Part shown: in pieces, positions 1 to 9,144 of the stretch
How positions within the stretch are numbered: the stretch's first letter is position 1
Layout: each line of letters starts with the position of its first letter
From: an uncultured Tenacibaculum sp.
GTDB lineage: Bacteria > Bacteroidota > Bacteroidia > Flavobacteriales > Flavobacteriaceae
DNA length: 64,000 nucleotides
Assembly: GCA_947498055.1 (NCBI GenBank)
Contig: CANMJA010000026.1
Span: 1 to 64,000, forward strand
Direction: 5' to 3'
The notes under the pieces: model-generated
Told to the model about the DNA's origin: nothing
Databases searched by the model: none
The model's input: only the letters and a program-made list of their open reading frames with translations
Made by a program: the position numbers and the translations under genes

Positions 1-200
1 AAAAGAAGCAAAAAAGAAAAATACTACATCATTAGTATTAATTTTATTCTTTTATCTTAAATATTCAAACATACGAGTTTTCAAAACCTGTGAGGTTTGA
101 GCTTCTTAAACGCGATAACCAGGTGTTTATATGGATTTAAGCTGTTTTTGTCATGTACTATGCTAAATTACTTAAAAATATTTATTAAAACATTTTGTAT

Positions 201-2528
201 TTAGTGATGGTTAGTTAAAATTTGTAATACCAATTCTTTTGTTAGCGTTTTTCCTTTTGCTAATTCTTTAATTTTAACAAAAGGGAAAATGAAAGAACAG
301 CCATTTTTATGTGCAGAACAGCCGTATGCAGATTTCCCTTTTAAAACGGTTCCTTTTTGGCATTTCGGACATGAAATTTTATCTGAATTAGTACTTCGAC
401 TTCGCTCAGTAACCGTATTAATAGAAGTTTTAGGTTCTAATTTTAAATGGAAATTGTCATCAAAACGAACTAAACCTTCTATTTTTCCATTGTCAGTTTT
501 CCATCCTTTTAAATTAGTAGTACTTCCTTTATCTAACAAACGAATTAATTGATTTTCAGAAATTTTCTTTTCTGAGAAAGAAAAAGGTAATTTGAAATCA
601 CATCCATTTTTATAATTGGAGCAGCCAAAAGCAGTATTTCCTTTTAATAAAGTACCTTTTTTACATTTCGGACATTCTTTTCCGACCACTGTTTTAGATA
701 CTGTTTTCTTTTTAGAAGTTTTAGGTGCTGTTTTTATGTTATTATTTTCTGCGGAAAGACGTATGGTTTTTTTATTAGAACGAACTTCATATACTAACTG
801 ATCTACCATTTTTTTCATTTGGTTAATAAAAGTAGCTGCATGGTAATCACCTCGTTCAATTTCTTTCAAACGTTTTTCCCATAATCCGGTTAGTTCGGCA
901 GATTTTAAGAGGTCATTATCAATTAAACCAATTAAGTCGATCCCTGTTTTGGTTGGAATTAGTAATTTTTTTTGACGTTCTATGTATTTTCGTTTAAATA
1001 AGGTTTCAATAATACTAGCACGTGTAGAAGGTCTACCAATTCCGTTTTCTTTCATTAAATCGCGCATTTCATCGTCTTCCACTTGTTTTCCAGCAGTTTC
1101 CATGGCACGCAATAAACTAGCTTCTGTATAATTTCGAGGTGGTTTGGTTTCTTTTTCTAAAAAACTAGGTTCATGTGGTCCTTTTTCTCCTTTTTCAAAA
1201 TTAGGTAAAAGGCTTTGTTCTGTGTTTACTTTTTTAGGTTCTTCATTGTATTCGAAAACAATACGCCAGCCTTTAGTAATAATTTCTTTACCAGTTGTTT
1301 TAAAAGAAACGCTATCTGCTTTACCAACAACAGCAGTGTTTGAAATATCACTATCAGGATAAAAAACAGCAATAAAACGTCTTACAATAATATTATATAC
1401 TAATTGTTGGTTGTACTGTAGGTTGGTCTCAATTCCTGTAGGAATAATAGCATGGTGGTCTGTTACTTTTTTGTCGTTAAAAACACGAGATGATTTCTTA
1501 ATTTTTTTTCCTAGTAGGGGAGCGGTAATTTCATTATAATTGGTTAGTTTTTGTAAAATACCTGCTACTTTAGGATATACGTCGTTTGGTAAAAAAGTAG
1601 TATCTACTCTGGGGTAGGTAACCACCTTCATTTCATATAATTTCTGAACTAATTTTAAAGTTTCATCTGCAGAAAATCCAAACTTATTATTACAATAAAC
1701 TTGTAATCCTGTTAAATCAAATAGTTTAGGAGCATAATCTTTTCCTTTCTTTTTTGTAACAGAAACTATTTCAAAATCAGAGGCTTTTACTTTATCAGCA
1801 AAAGCTTGTCCTTCTTCTTTTTTAAGAAAACGACCTTCTTCGCAATTAAAAACAGTATTTCTATAGGTAGTTTGTAGTTCCCAATAGGGTTGAGGTTTAA
1901 AATGTTGAATTTCTAAATAACGATTTACCAACATTGCTAGTGTTGGTGTTTGCACACGACCAATAGAGAGTACTTGTTTATAACCACCAAATTTTACGGT
2001 GTATAAACGTGTCGCATTTAAACCTAGTAACCAATCTCCAATAGCACGAGAGAAACCTGCGTAATACAAATTGTCATAACGTTCTTCTTCTTTTAGATTT
2101 TTAAATCCGTCTTTTATAGCTTCTTCTGTAAGTGAAGAAATCCATAAACGTTGCACTTTTCCTTTGTATTCTGCCTGATTAATTACCCATCGTTGAATTA
2201 ACTCTCCTTCTTGTCCAGCATCCCCACAGTTAATAACCACATCTGCTTTTTCAAATAATGATTTTACAATTCTAAATTGTTTTTGAATTCCACTGTCTTC
2301 GGTTACTTTTGTATTAAATTTTTCAGGAAGCATGGGAAGATTATTTAAATCCCAACTTTTCCAATGCGGTTTGTAATCTTTTGGTTCTAAAAGGGTACAT
2401 AAATGACCAAAAGTATAGGTAACAGCGTAACCATTTCCTTCAAAATATCCATCATGTTTGGTTTTAGCGCCTAAAATACTGGCAATTTCTCTTGCTACAC
2501 TTGGTTTTTCGGCAATACACACTTTCAT
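201..2528 (-). CDS. topB: DNA topoisomerase III (type IA) with two C-terminal zinc-ribbon-like repeats
   Basis: MKVCIAEKPSVAREIA N-terminus, SIGRVQTPTLAMLV, GIGRPSTRASIIETL; two CPKC..KG..GCS..KNGC repeats. Start moved to the internal Met (MKVCIAEKPS). Confidence 0.96.
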   Translation of the reverse strand: MKVCIAEKPSVAREIASILGAKTKHDGYFEGNGYAVTYTFGHLCTLLEPKDYKPHWKSWDLNNLPMLPEKFNTKVTEDSGIQKQFRIVKSLFEKADVVINCGDAGQEGELIQRWVINQAEYKGKVQRLWISSLTEEAIKDGFKNLKEEERYDNLYYAGFSRAIGDWLLGLNATRLYTVKFGGYKQVLSIGRVQTPTLAMLVNRYLEIQHFKPQPYWELQTTYRNTVFNCEEGRFLKKEEGQAFADKVKASDFEIVSVTKKKGKDYAPKLFDLTGLQVYCNNKFGFSADETLKLVQKLYEMKVVTYPRVDTTFLPNDVYPKVAGILQKLTNYNEITAPLLGKKIKKSSRVFNDKKVTDHHAIIPTGIETNLQYNQQLVYNIIVRRFIAVFYPDSDISNTAVVGKADSVSFKTTGKEIITKGWRIVFEYNEEPKKVNTEQSLLPNFEKGEKGPHEPSFLEKETKPPRNYTEASLLRAMETAGKQVEDDEMRDLMKENGIGRPSTRASIIETLFKRKYIERQKKLLIPTKTGIDLIGLIDNDLLKSAELTGLWEKRLKEIERGDYHAATFINQMKKMVDQLVYEVRSNKKTIRLSAENNNIKTAPKTSKKKTVSKTVVGKECPKCKKGTLLKGNTAFGCSNYKNGCDFKLPFSFSEKKISENQLIRLLDKGSTTNLKGWKTDNGKIEGLVRFDDNFHLKLEPKTSINTVTERSRSTNSDKISCPKCQKGTVLKGKSAYGCSAHKNGCSFIFPFVKIKELAKGKTLTKELVLQILTNHH
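392..411. repeat. Mini-hairpin repeat, copy 1 (inside topB)
   Basis: TACT-TCGACTTCGCTC-AGTA: 4-bp stem around a 12-nt core shared with 24929-24952 and 59782-59801; encodes ...TERSRST... in topB. Confidence 0.6.
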
Positions 2529-2616
2529 AGTTCCGTCACTTTTCAAGTACGAAAGTAAGAAAAAGAGATAGAACTATTTTTAAGTTTATATTTGTATTTA
2601 TAGTTAAAAAAGAAGA

Positions 2617-2766
2617 ATGGAAGGGATCTTATTTATAGAAAATTTTATTAGTGAACCTATTGAATTGTTTAACAAGCTACAAAAGGAGATTAAATGGGAT
2701 GAAAGAATGTCTGCTAGAAAAACGGCTAGTTTTGGAAAGGCATATAATTATTCACAAATAAAATAA
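2617..2766 (+). pseudogene. N-terminal fragment of an AlkB-like 2OG-Fe(II) dioxygenase
   Basis: Hand translation MEGILFIENFISEPIELFNKLQKEIKWDERMSARKTASFGKAYNYSQIK*; WDERM.ARKTASFG.AYNYSQI is typical of AlkB N-termini, but the catalytic region is absent. Confidence 0.75.
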
Positions 2767-2870
2767 CATAAAAAAGATGGTGAAAGGTTTTATGAAATAA
2801 TACACTTTTAAATAAAAATAGTCTTTATTATATACTAACTACCGTAATTTATTGGTCTCAAAAATAGTTA

Positions 2871-3128
2871 AAACTATGCACTTTAGTGCATCTTGCTTTA
2901 GCTTCTAAAAACTTTCATTACATTTATAGGATGTCAGTTATTCAAAGAAGTAATAGTCATTCAGTAAGTTGTTTAACGGCGCATATAGTTTGGAGTACAG
3001 GTAATATTACAGATGAAATGGTAAATTTATATCTAGAACATTATAGAAAGCCAGATGATGGCGGTTCAAATTTCATATTAGAATGACTTTCAGTCGTAAC
3101 AAAAACTATGGCACTTTCAGTCCATAGT
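2871..3128 (+). mobile_element. Internally deleted IS200/IS605-family relic with left and right subterminal hairpins
   Basis: Left hairpin 2876-2891 (ATGCACTTTAGTGCAT); right hairpin 3105-3128 (ACTATGG[c]ACT TTC AGTCCATAGT, one bulged base); tnpA remnant between them. The two ends share AAAACTATG(G)CACTTT. Confidence 0.75.
2931..3086 (+). pseudogene. tnpA remnant: N-terminus fused to C-terminus, HUH region missing
   Basis: MSVIQRSNSHSVSCLTAHIVWST|GNITDEMVNLYLEHYRKPDDGGSNFILE*: start and end of an IS200-type transposase joined at VWST. Confidence 0.75.
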
Positions 3129-3768
3129 GGTTTATTTTGTTTAGATAATTTTTAAGATTACTGTAAATTTCTACTTTAGAATCATAATTCATAATACAAT
3201 TTTTTTCATTTAATTCCTTTTTATTTTCATCAGTTAAAGAATAATCTCGTTCAATTTTATTAAAAACAGTATTATAATATTCTATAATTTTTTCAGAAAC
3301 AACTTTAATAGTGCAAGCACTATTAAAAAAATGAATGCTTCTTTGAATAGCAAAGGTTTTTTTATTTTTATCAAAATAATGTAAATATTCAATAGAAAAA
3401 TCTTTGTTTTGATTAAATGGGGACTCACTAATTAAGAGGATTTTTTGCTTTTCATTTTTCCAAACACGATATGTAGTTTCTATTATCTTTGGCCAATTAT
3501 TATTAAGTATTGTCGTTAATTTTTCTTTATTGGGCTCTTTTACTAAAATTTCTAATGTTAGTTTTTTTTGAAATTGTAAAATATCAATAATTCTTTTTTG
3601 ATTTTTTAATCTATTAACAAGATCTGGTTCAGGAAGTAATTCAATAGAACGATTAGCATTATTTTCTTTTGTATTAGTTTGAAAATCACTTGTTATTTTT
3701 TTCTTTTCCTTTTTTTCTTGACAAGAAATTAATAGTAGTATTAGTACAATATATTTTAATTTTTCCAC
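3106..3768 (-). CDS. Hypothetical lipoprotein
   Basis: MEKLKYIVLILLLISCQEKK lipobox; 3' end runs into the IS right-end hairpin. Confidence 0.7.
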   Translation of the reverse strand: MEKLKYIVLILLLISCQEKKEKKKITSDFQTNTKENNANRSIELLPEPDLVNRLKNQKRIIDILQFQKKLTLEILVKEPNKEKLTTILNNNWPKIIETTYRVWKNEKQKILLISESPFNQNKDFSIEYLHYFDKNKKTFAIQRSIHFFNSACTIKVVSEKIIEYYNTVFNKIERDYSLTDENKKELNEKNCIMNYDSKVEIYSNLKNYLNKINHYGLKVP

Positions 3769-4805
3769 TTTTGATTCAACATATTATTTAATAATTGAAA
3801 ATAATCCCATCCTATTTTTTTTGCAGACATTAAAGTTAAGCTATCTTGATTTTCTCTATGTGATCTTGATGGACCAGTCATATTTGGTTTTAAGTTAAGA
3901 TCAAATAAAAAATAATTTCCTTTTTCATTAGCTCTACAATCTATTCTTATAGGTGCTTTAATATCAATTAACTCGGCAGATTGTATACAGTTTTCACATA
4001 CTTCTTGCATTTCTTTAGATGCTAATTCTATATCATCTAAAACTGCACTATTTTCCATAACAGCTACTAATCCATTGTAAGGAGCAATTCCGTTTTTGTG
4101 ATTAAATCTTTTCACAGGCGGTAAACACCAAGGTCTATCAAAATATTTAGTTTTATTATCTATTACATAATTTCCTTTAGGCATTACAGTTACTGTAATT
4201 TCTTGTCCGTTTAAATACTGTTCAACATATAAAGCGTTTCCGTAGGTATTTTCAGAAAAAAAAACGTTTATATTTTCTATTAATTCGTTTCTATTTTCAA
4301 TTTTAGTAACACCTTGGCTACCTCTTCCTCTAATAGGTTTTAAAACTAAAGGGAACTCTAATTCTAAGGATAAATTTTTACTATTTTCTTTCGTAATAAT
4401 TTCGATTTTAGGAATAGGAATATTATTAGACCTTAACAAATTATTGGTATATATCTTATCATCGAAAACATCTACTAATTTTGGTTTCTGACCTATAAAT
4501 TCTATATTTTTATTGAAGTATTTTTCTATTGGATGATTTTTATATAAAACGGTATTTAGCCAAAATATGTTAGCTCCACTTTCTAAAGCCTTTTCTATAC
4601 CTTCTTTTGTATCTGGAAAAACCCAGTCTTTATCTTTGTTAATATTTGGGTTTTTAACAGGTTTTATTACTTCTACATTATTTTTTGCTAATTCAAAAGC
4701 TATATCAGCTCCACTGTCAGAATATCCTCCTGGTTTCATTGGTTTTTGAATTCCATCTTTTTTTGGTGGGTTCTTTGCTTGATATAAAACTGCAACTTTA
4801 ATCAT
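3756..4805 (-). CDS. ATP-grasp superfamily protein (D-Ala-D-Ala ligase-like)
   Basis: LVLKPIRGRGSQGV..., YVEQYLNGQEITVTVMP, FLFDLNLKPNMTG motifs. Confidence 0.75.
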   Translation of the reverse strand: MIKVAVLYQAKNPPKKDGIQKPMKPGGYSDSGADIAFELAKNNVEVIKPVKNPNINKDKDWVFPDTKEGIEKALESGANIFWLNTVLYKNHPIEKYFNKNIEFIGQKPKLVDVFDDKIYTNNLLRSNNIPIPKIEIITKENSKNLSLELEFPLVLKPIRGRGSQGVTKIENRNELIENINVFFSENTYGNALYVEQYLNGQEITVTVMPKGNYVIDNKTKYFDRPWCLPPVKRFNHKNGIAPYNGLVAVMENSAVLDDIELASKEMQEVCENCIQSAELIDIKAPIRIDCRANEKGNYFLFDLNLKPNMTGPSRSHRENQDSLTLMSAKKIGWDYFQLLNNMLNQKWKN

Positions 4806-4871
4806 TATTTTTTTAGTTTGTAATTCTAGTTATATTATGAATATATATAAATATGCTACAATATAAGTTTT

Positions 4872-5678
4872 TTAAAAATTATTATTAGTAGTTATTATTC
4901 TTTTTACTTCATTTAATAAAGTTTTAGGAGTATTATATTCAGGATTTGTTTGAAATAAAGAAACTTCGTTCTGAATATTTTCTATTGAATTTATTAAGGC
5001 TGTATTTTGGGGTTTTTGAATGAAAAGTAGTTTGTTAGGTTGTATAATGTCGTTTTTTATGGCATTATCTATTTTTTTATAGCACCTACATTTATTTTTA
5101 GCATTTACAATTCCACAATTTTTATTTAAAAAAATATGAAGACTCTTTCTTGAACGAGAAAGTCTTTTTCTGAAATTTTCGGGACTTGTGTTTAGTATTA
5201 TAGCAGCTTCTTTACTCTTAAATTCTAATATTTCTCCAATGATATAGGTTAAACGATTTTCTTTATTTAAACATTGTAACATTGCATTTGAACATCCAAT
5301 TTTAGCTTCTTCAATTAAGAGTTTTTGTTCTGCTTTATTAGTTGTATAATTAATAGAATTAGAAAAACCTTGATTCAATTGTAATTCATATTGTTTAAAA
5401 TTAATGGAAGATAGCCTTTTTCTTTTTACAGAATTAATTAAATAGTTAGATGCTAGTCTGTAAACCCAAGTTGTAAAAGCACTTTTATGATGAAAACTGC
5501 TTAAATTGGTAATTATTTTAATCAAAATATCTTGTGTAGCGTCTTTAGCATCCTCAGGATGCCAAAGCATCCTGATTGCTAAATTGTATATAAAATCTTG
5601 AATTTGTATAACTACTTCTTCGAGTGCTTTTTTATCTCCTTTAACAGATTTTTTTACAAGTGTTTCTAGACTATTCAT
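4872..5678 (-). CDS. ECF-type RNA polymerase sigma factor with Cys-containing C-terminal extension
   Basis: Region 2 (DAKDATQDILIKIITNLSSF...FTTWVYRLASNYL), region 4 (SKEAAIILNTSPENFRKRLSRSRK), then CGIVNAKNKCRC. Confidence 0.85.
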   Translation of the reverse strand: MNSLETLVKKSVKGDKKALEEVVIQIQDFIYNLAIRMLWHPEDAKDATQDILIKIITNLSSFHHKSAFTTWVYRLASNYLINSVKRKRLSSINFKQYELQLNQGFSNSINYTTNKAEQKLLIEEAKIGCSNAMLQCLNKENRLTYIIGEILEFKSKEAAIILNTSPENFRKRLSRSRKSLHIFLNKNCGIVNAKNKCRCYKKIDNAIKNDIIQPNKLLFIQKPQNTALINSIENIQNEVSLFQTNPEYNTPKTLLNEVKRIITTNNNF

Positions 5679-5780
5679 TTCTTTAAAAAAAGATAATTAT
5701 TTTTTCTTTGGTAATTTTGACTAATATTTTTTGAAGTGAATTTTATATATGTTGAAACTGTAACTTTAAAAAGCATATTT

Positions 5781-6182
5781 CTATTTGCTTTCTAGTATTA
5801 GTTTAAGGGTATTTAATTCATCTTTCATGTTTGGTAAGGCTTTGTTTTTCCATACATCATTAGGCATTTCTTTTGGTTGTGATAATGTAAAGTTGTAGAT
5901 ACAAAGGTTTTTTTCTATTTCAATTAAACGAGATCGATTTGGTTTACCATCTCCTAAATAAATATCTAAAATTCCTGTTTGATAATCTGATTTTATTTTT
6001 ATTCGAAATTTTCCAAAAGGAAGGGGAGCTATAAATTCATCCTCTTTCTTTTCAATATCTTTAAAAAAATGTATTGCCCATTCTTTCTGATTTATTTCTT
6101 TAGAAAGGTAATTCATTGCGGTATCGTATGAACAGTTTAAGATAACGGATAATGTTACAATGTTTTTTAATGCTGTTTCCAT
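5781..6182 (-). CDS. Hypothetical protein
   Basis: 133-aa ORF upstream of and codirectional with the sigma factor. Confidence 0.55.
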   Translation of the reverse strand: METALKNIVTLSVILNCSYDTAMNYLSKEINQKEWAIHFFKDIEKKEDEFIAPLPFGKFRIKIKSDYQTGILDIYLGDGKPNRSRLIEIEKNLCIYNFTLSQPKEMPNDVWKNKALPNMKDELNTLKLILESK

Positions 6183-6320
6183 GATATTTTATCTTTTTAA
6201 GTGTGTATAAATTTGTTATATACTTTTTAGACAAAATAGCAATTGAAGTTGTGACATTATTTTTTTGTTTTTTTATTAATTGAAACAAATTTTAAAGAGA
6301 AAGTATAAGATTATTAAATT

Positions 6321-6478
6321 CAGTAATTTTTACAATATCCAATAAATGGACCAGCGTTAGATGCCCAATAAGTATAGTTAATGTTTATAGTATCTTTTTT
6401 ATTACTTGTTTGCAAATAAATGAGCAGTGGGGTCATAACAAACGTCAATGTGAAAATAACGATACTTTTACTATTCAT
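6321..6478 (-). pseudogene. Possible frameshifted small membrane protein gene
   Basis: One frame gives MNSKSIVIFTLTFVMTPLLI..., an adjacent frame gives ...YLQTSNKKDTININYTYWASNAGPFIGYCKNY*; a single-base change near 6420 would join them. Confidence 0.35.
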
Positions 6479-6579
6479 AAATTTAAAAATTTTCAATATT
6501 ATCCATGTTCAATACCATATCTATTGTACATTTTATTAGTTTCAAGGTTTATTAAAGGTATACAGTTTTATTCTATATT

Positions 6580-7334
6580 TCAGGCTCTATTTTTATATGT
6601 TGTCTTATTTTCAATTGCCATTGCATATTTATAAAAACTTTTAAATTCTTCCTCTGAGTATTTAACTCTCATTGCTTGTAAAACATCGGATAAACCTAAA
6701 CTATACCAATTCCAGAGCATCGTATCAAAATTATACTTGTACATTTGTTTTGAAACGTTATCTCTAATTTCTCGAGTTTCATTTCTATCGATGCCATATT
6801 TTTCAAGTTCTCTTAAAGTCTTTTCTTGTTCTTCTTTAGTAAAATCAGTGTCAAGAAATGGATCCAAAATGTTATCCCAAGTCCAATTTTTATCAGATTT
6901 TAAAATATCATTTCTTTCTACAAATTCTTTTAATTTATCTTTATACTCCGAAGAAATAAAAATCCATTCTTCTTTATATTTTATTTGCGGAGGGTTTGAA
7001 TCTAAAGTAATAGAAACTATTTGTTCTTTATTTAGAATTATTTGAGGATAAGCTATTGAGGGTTTGAATTTATAATCAGAAATAATAATTATTTCATTTT
7101 TAATTTCACATTTTCCAAAACCACAAAAGAAATTATCATATTCAGAATTTATTAAATTGAAAATTTTCTTTTTTTTAAAATAACGCATTTATTTCCTGTA
7201 TTTAATTTCATAATAACTTTTCCATTAATAGGAGTTTCTCGAATCCAAATACCTTTACCTTCAATCAACAAATAGTTTTGGCTCTACAGATTACTAAAAC
7301 AAATTATAGCGAGAGTAAATATAATTCTTTTCAT
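6580..7334 (-). pseudogene. Degraded secreted SH3-like protein gene (in-frame TAG plus frameshift at an A8 tract)
   Basis: MKRIIFTLAIICFSNL*SQNYLLIEGKGIWIRETPINGKVIMKLNTGNKCVILKK, then a shift into the 202-aa ORF 6580..7188. Confidence 0.55.
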
Positions 7335-7546
7335 TTTTAGTGTGTTAAGTAAGTAGAAAAGTTCAAAAATATTAGAGCATAAAATTAGATATTATAGATT
7401 ATTTTTTCTACACTGAATCTAGTGAATAAAAGGAAAACCCTTGAAAAAATTTAAGCAATCCTATATTTTTATATTGTTATTTGCTTGCCAATAGTGATTT
7501 AGGTTTGTGCCTAAACCACTATTTTATAGCATTTCTGTGGTAATTT

Positions 7547-8380
7547 TTATCTGTACACGGTATTTTCAGCAGTTTTTCGGTTTATCTCCAAGTCCGATTT
7601 TACACTTTCCAATTTCATTCCGATGGTCATAAGTGCAATTTTTCCAAGCGGTAAACGAAGTGTAGGGTTTTCTGAATTAACTAAATCAATAATAGCCTTA
7701 GAAGCTTTTATTGGGTCACCTTCTTGTTTTCCGTCAACACCTTTTAGTTTCGTTCTAAATACTCCTGCGGTTTCCGAATAGTCATGTATTACGTTTTCAG
7801 CTTCTCCAAGTCCATTACCTGCAAAATTTGTACGGAATGGTCCTGGTTCAACTATAGAAACCTTTATTCCTAAAGGAGCAACTTCTTGTGCCATTGCCTC
7901 ACTAAAGCCTTCTAAAGCAAATTTGCTGGCGTTATAAATGCCAAAGCCTGCAAATGCTTTGATTCCGCCATGAGAAGAGATTTGTATAATGTGCCCTTTC
8001 TTTTCTTTGCGCATAAAAGGTAAAACAGTCTGTGTCATTTTTAAAGTTCCAAAAAAGTTTGGTTCAAAAACGCTTCTCACTTCTTTCATAGAAGTTTCTT
8101 CAATAGCACCTACAAATCCCATTCCTGCGTTGTTCACCAAAACGTCTATTTTTCCATATTTCGAAATGATTTCACCTACATTATTTTCAACACTCTTTTC
8201 ATCTGTAATATCTAATAAGATTGCTTTTGCACTTTTATTATTCTTTTTATTGAATTCTACAACTTGCGATTGGTGTCGAAATGTTCCGATTACAAAATCG
8301 CCTTTTTTTATTACAAATTCTGCAAGTGCTTTACCTAATCCACTTGATATTCCTGTAATTAACCAAATTTTATTTTTCAT
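7547..8380 (-). CDS. SDR family oxidoreductase
   Basis: ITGISSGLGKALAE, NNAGMGF, YNASKFALEG. Confidence 0.95.
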   Translation of the reverse strand: MKNKIWLITGISSGLGKALAEFVIKKGDFVIGTFRHQSQVVEFNKKNNKSAKAILLDITDEKSVENNVGEIISKYGKIDVLVNNAGMGFVGAIEETSMKEVRSVFEPNFFGTLKMTQTVLPFMRKEKKGHIIQISSHGGIKAFAGFGIYNASKFALEGFSEAMAQEVAPLGIKVSIVEPGPFRTNFAGNGLGEAENVIHDYSETAGVFRTKLKGVDGKQEGDPIKASKAIIDLVNSENPTLRLPLGKIALMTIGMKLESVKSDLEINRKTAENTVYR

Positions 8381-8384
8381 GGTA

Positions 8385-9044
8385 TTATTTTTTTAGAGCA
8401 TTAATAATTTCTGAAACTTCTACACGGTTTCTGTAGTCACCACCTAAAGATTTGGCAAACGAAACTGTTGCATCTTTTTCTATTATAAATACCGCAGGAA
8501 TTGGCAATTCTCTTGAATCGTCAGAATAATGTGCATCAAAGTCAAAACCGAGTTCAGTCATTGTATTTACTGGGGCATCGGCATTTTTAAAAATAGTCGT
8601 GTATTTTTTGGCAACAATATTTCCGTTGTCGCTCAAAACTTCAAAATTAAGTTCGTTTTTTTCTTTTATGTTTAATGATTCATCAGGTGTTTGTGGAGAG
8701 ATAGCTACAAATTCAGCTCCTAATGCGTGAATTTCTGCTAATGATGACTGATAGTGAGCTAATTGAACATTACAATACGGACACCAAGAACCTCTGTAAA
8801 ACGCAAGCACAACTTTTCTTTTTTTTAGTAAGTCAGAGAGTTTGATAGTTTTATCGGTAGCATTTGAAAGTGAAAAACCTGGTGCTTTCTCTCCAATTTG
8901 TAGTTTTAAAATGGATTGATGATTCAATTGCAGGTTTTCTGCGTCAGTATCGAAAACATTAAGAGCTTCTTTTGGAAGCATAGTCTCTAAATTTGTACGT
9001 AAGTCTTTTAGGTTTTCTGCGTACGATTTTTTTTCTGTATTCAT
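8385..9044 (-). CDS. Peroxiredoxin-like (AhpC/TSA) family protein
   Basis: GEKAPGFSLSNA..., LAFYRGSWCPYCNVQL thioredoxin-fold motif. Confidence 0.92.
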   Translation of the reverse strand: MNTEKKSYAENLKDLRTNLETMLPKEALNVFDTDAENLQLNHQSILKLQIGEKAPGFSLSNATDKTIKLSDLLKKRKVVLAFYRGSWCPYCNVQLAHYQSSLAEIHALGAEFVAISPQTPDESLNIKEKNELNFEVLSDNGNIVAKKYTTIFKNADAPVNTMTELGFDFDAHYSDDSRELPIPAVFIIEKDATVSFAKSLGGDYRNRVEVSEIINALKK

Positions 9045-9144
9045 TTTACTCTGTTTTTAGTTGAAGTCAAAATTGATTCTACAAAGTTGTGGCAATGTGC
9101 CAAATTTAAAAATGAACTGGATTAGGAAATTATCTTGAACTAGT

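Noticed and set aside
289-1362. Plus-strand ORFs 289..552, 616..801 and 1144..1362
   Set aside because: Antisense shadows of topB; composition mirrors the coding strand and no family motif is seen.
6410-6634. 74-aa plus-strand ORF
   Set aside because: Low-complexity hydrophobic tail, overlaps better-supported minus-strand remnants.
7989-8396. 135-aa plus-strand ORF
   Set aside because: Antisense to the well-supported SDR gene.
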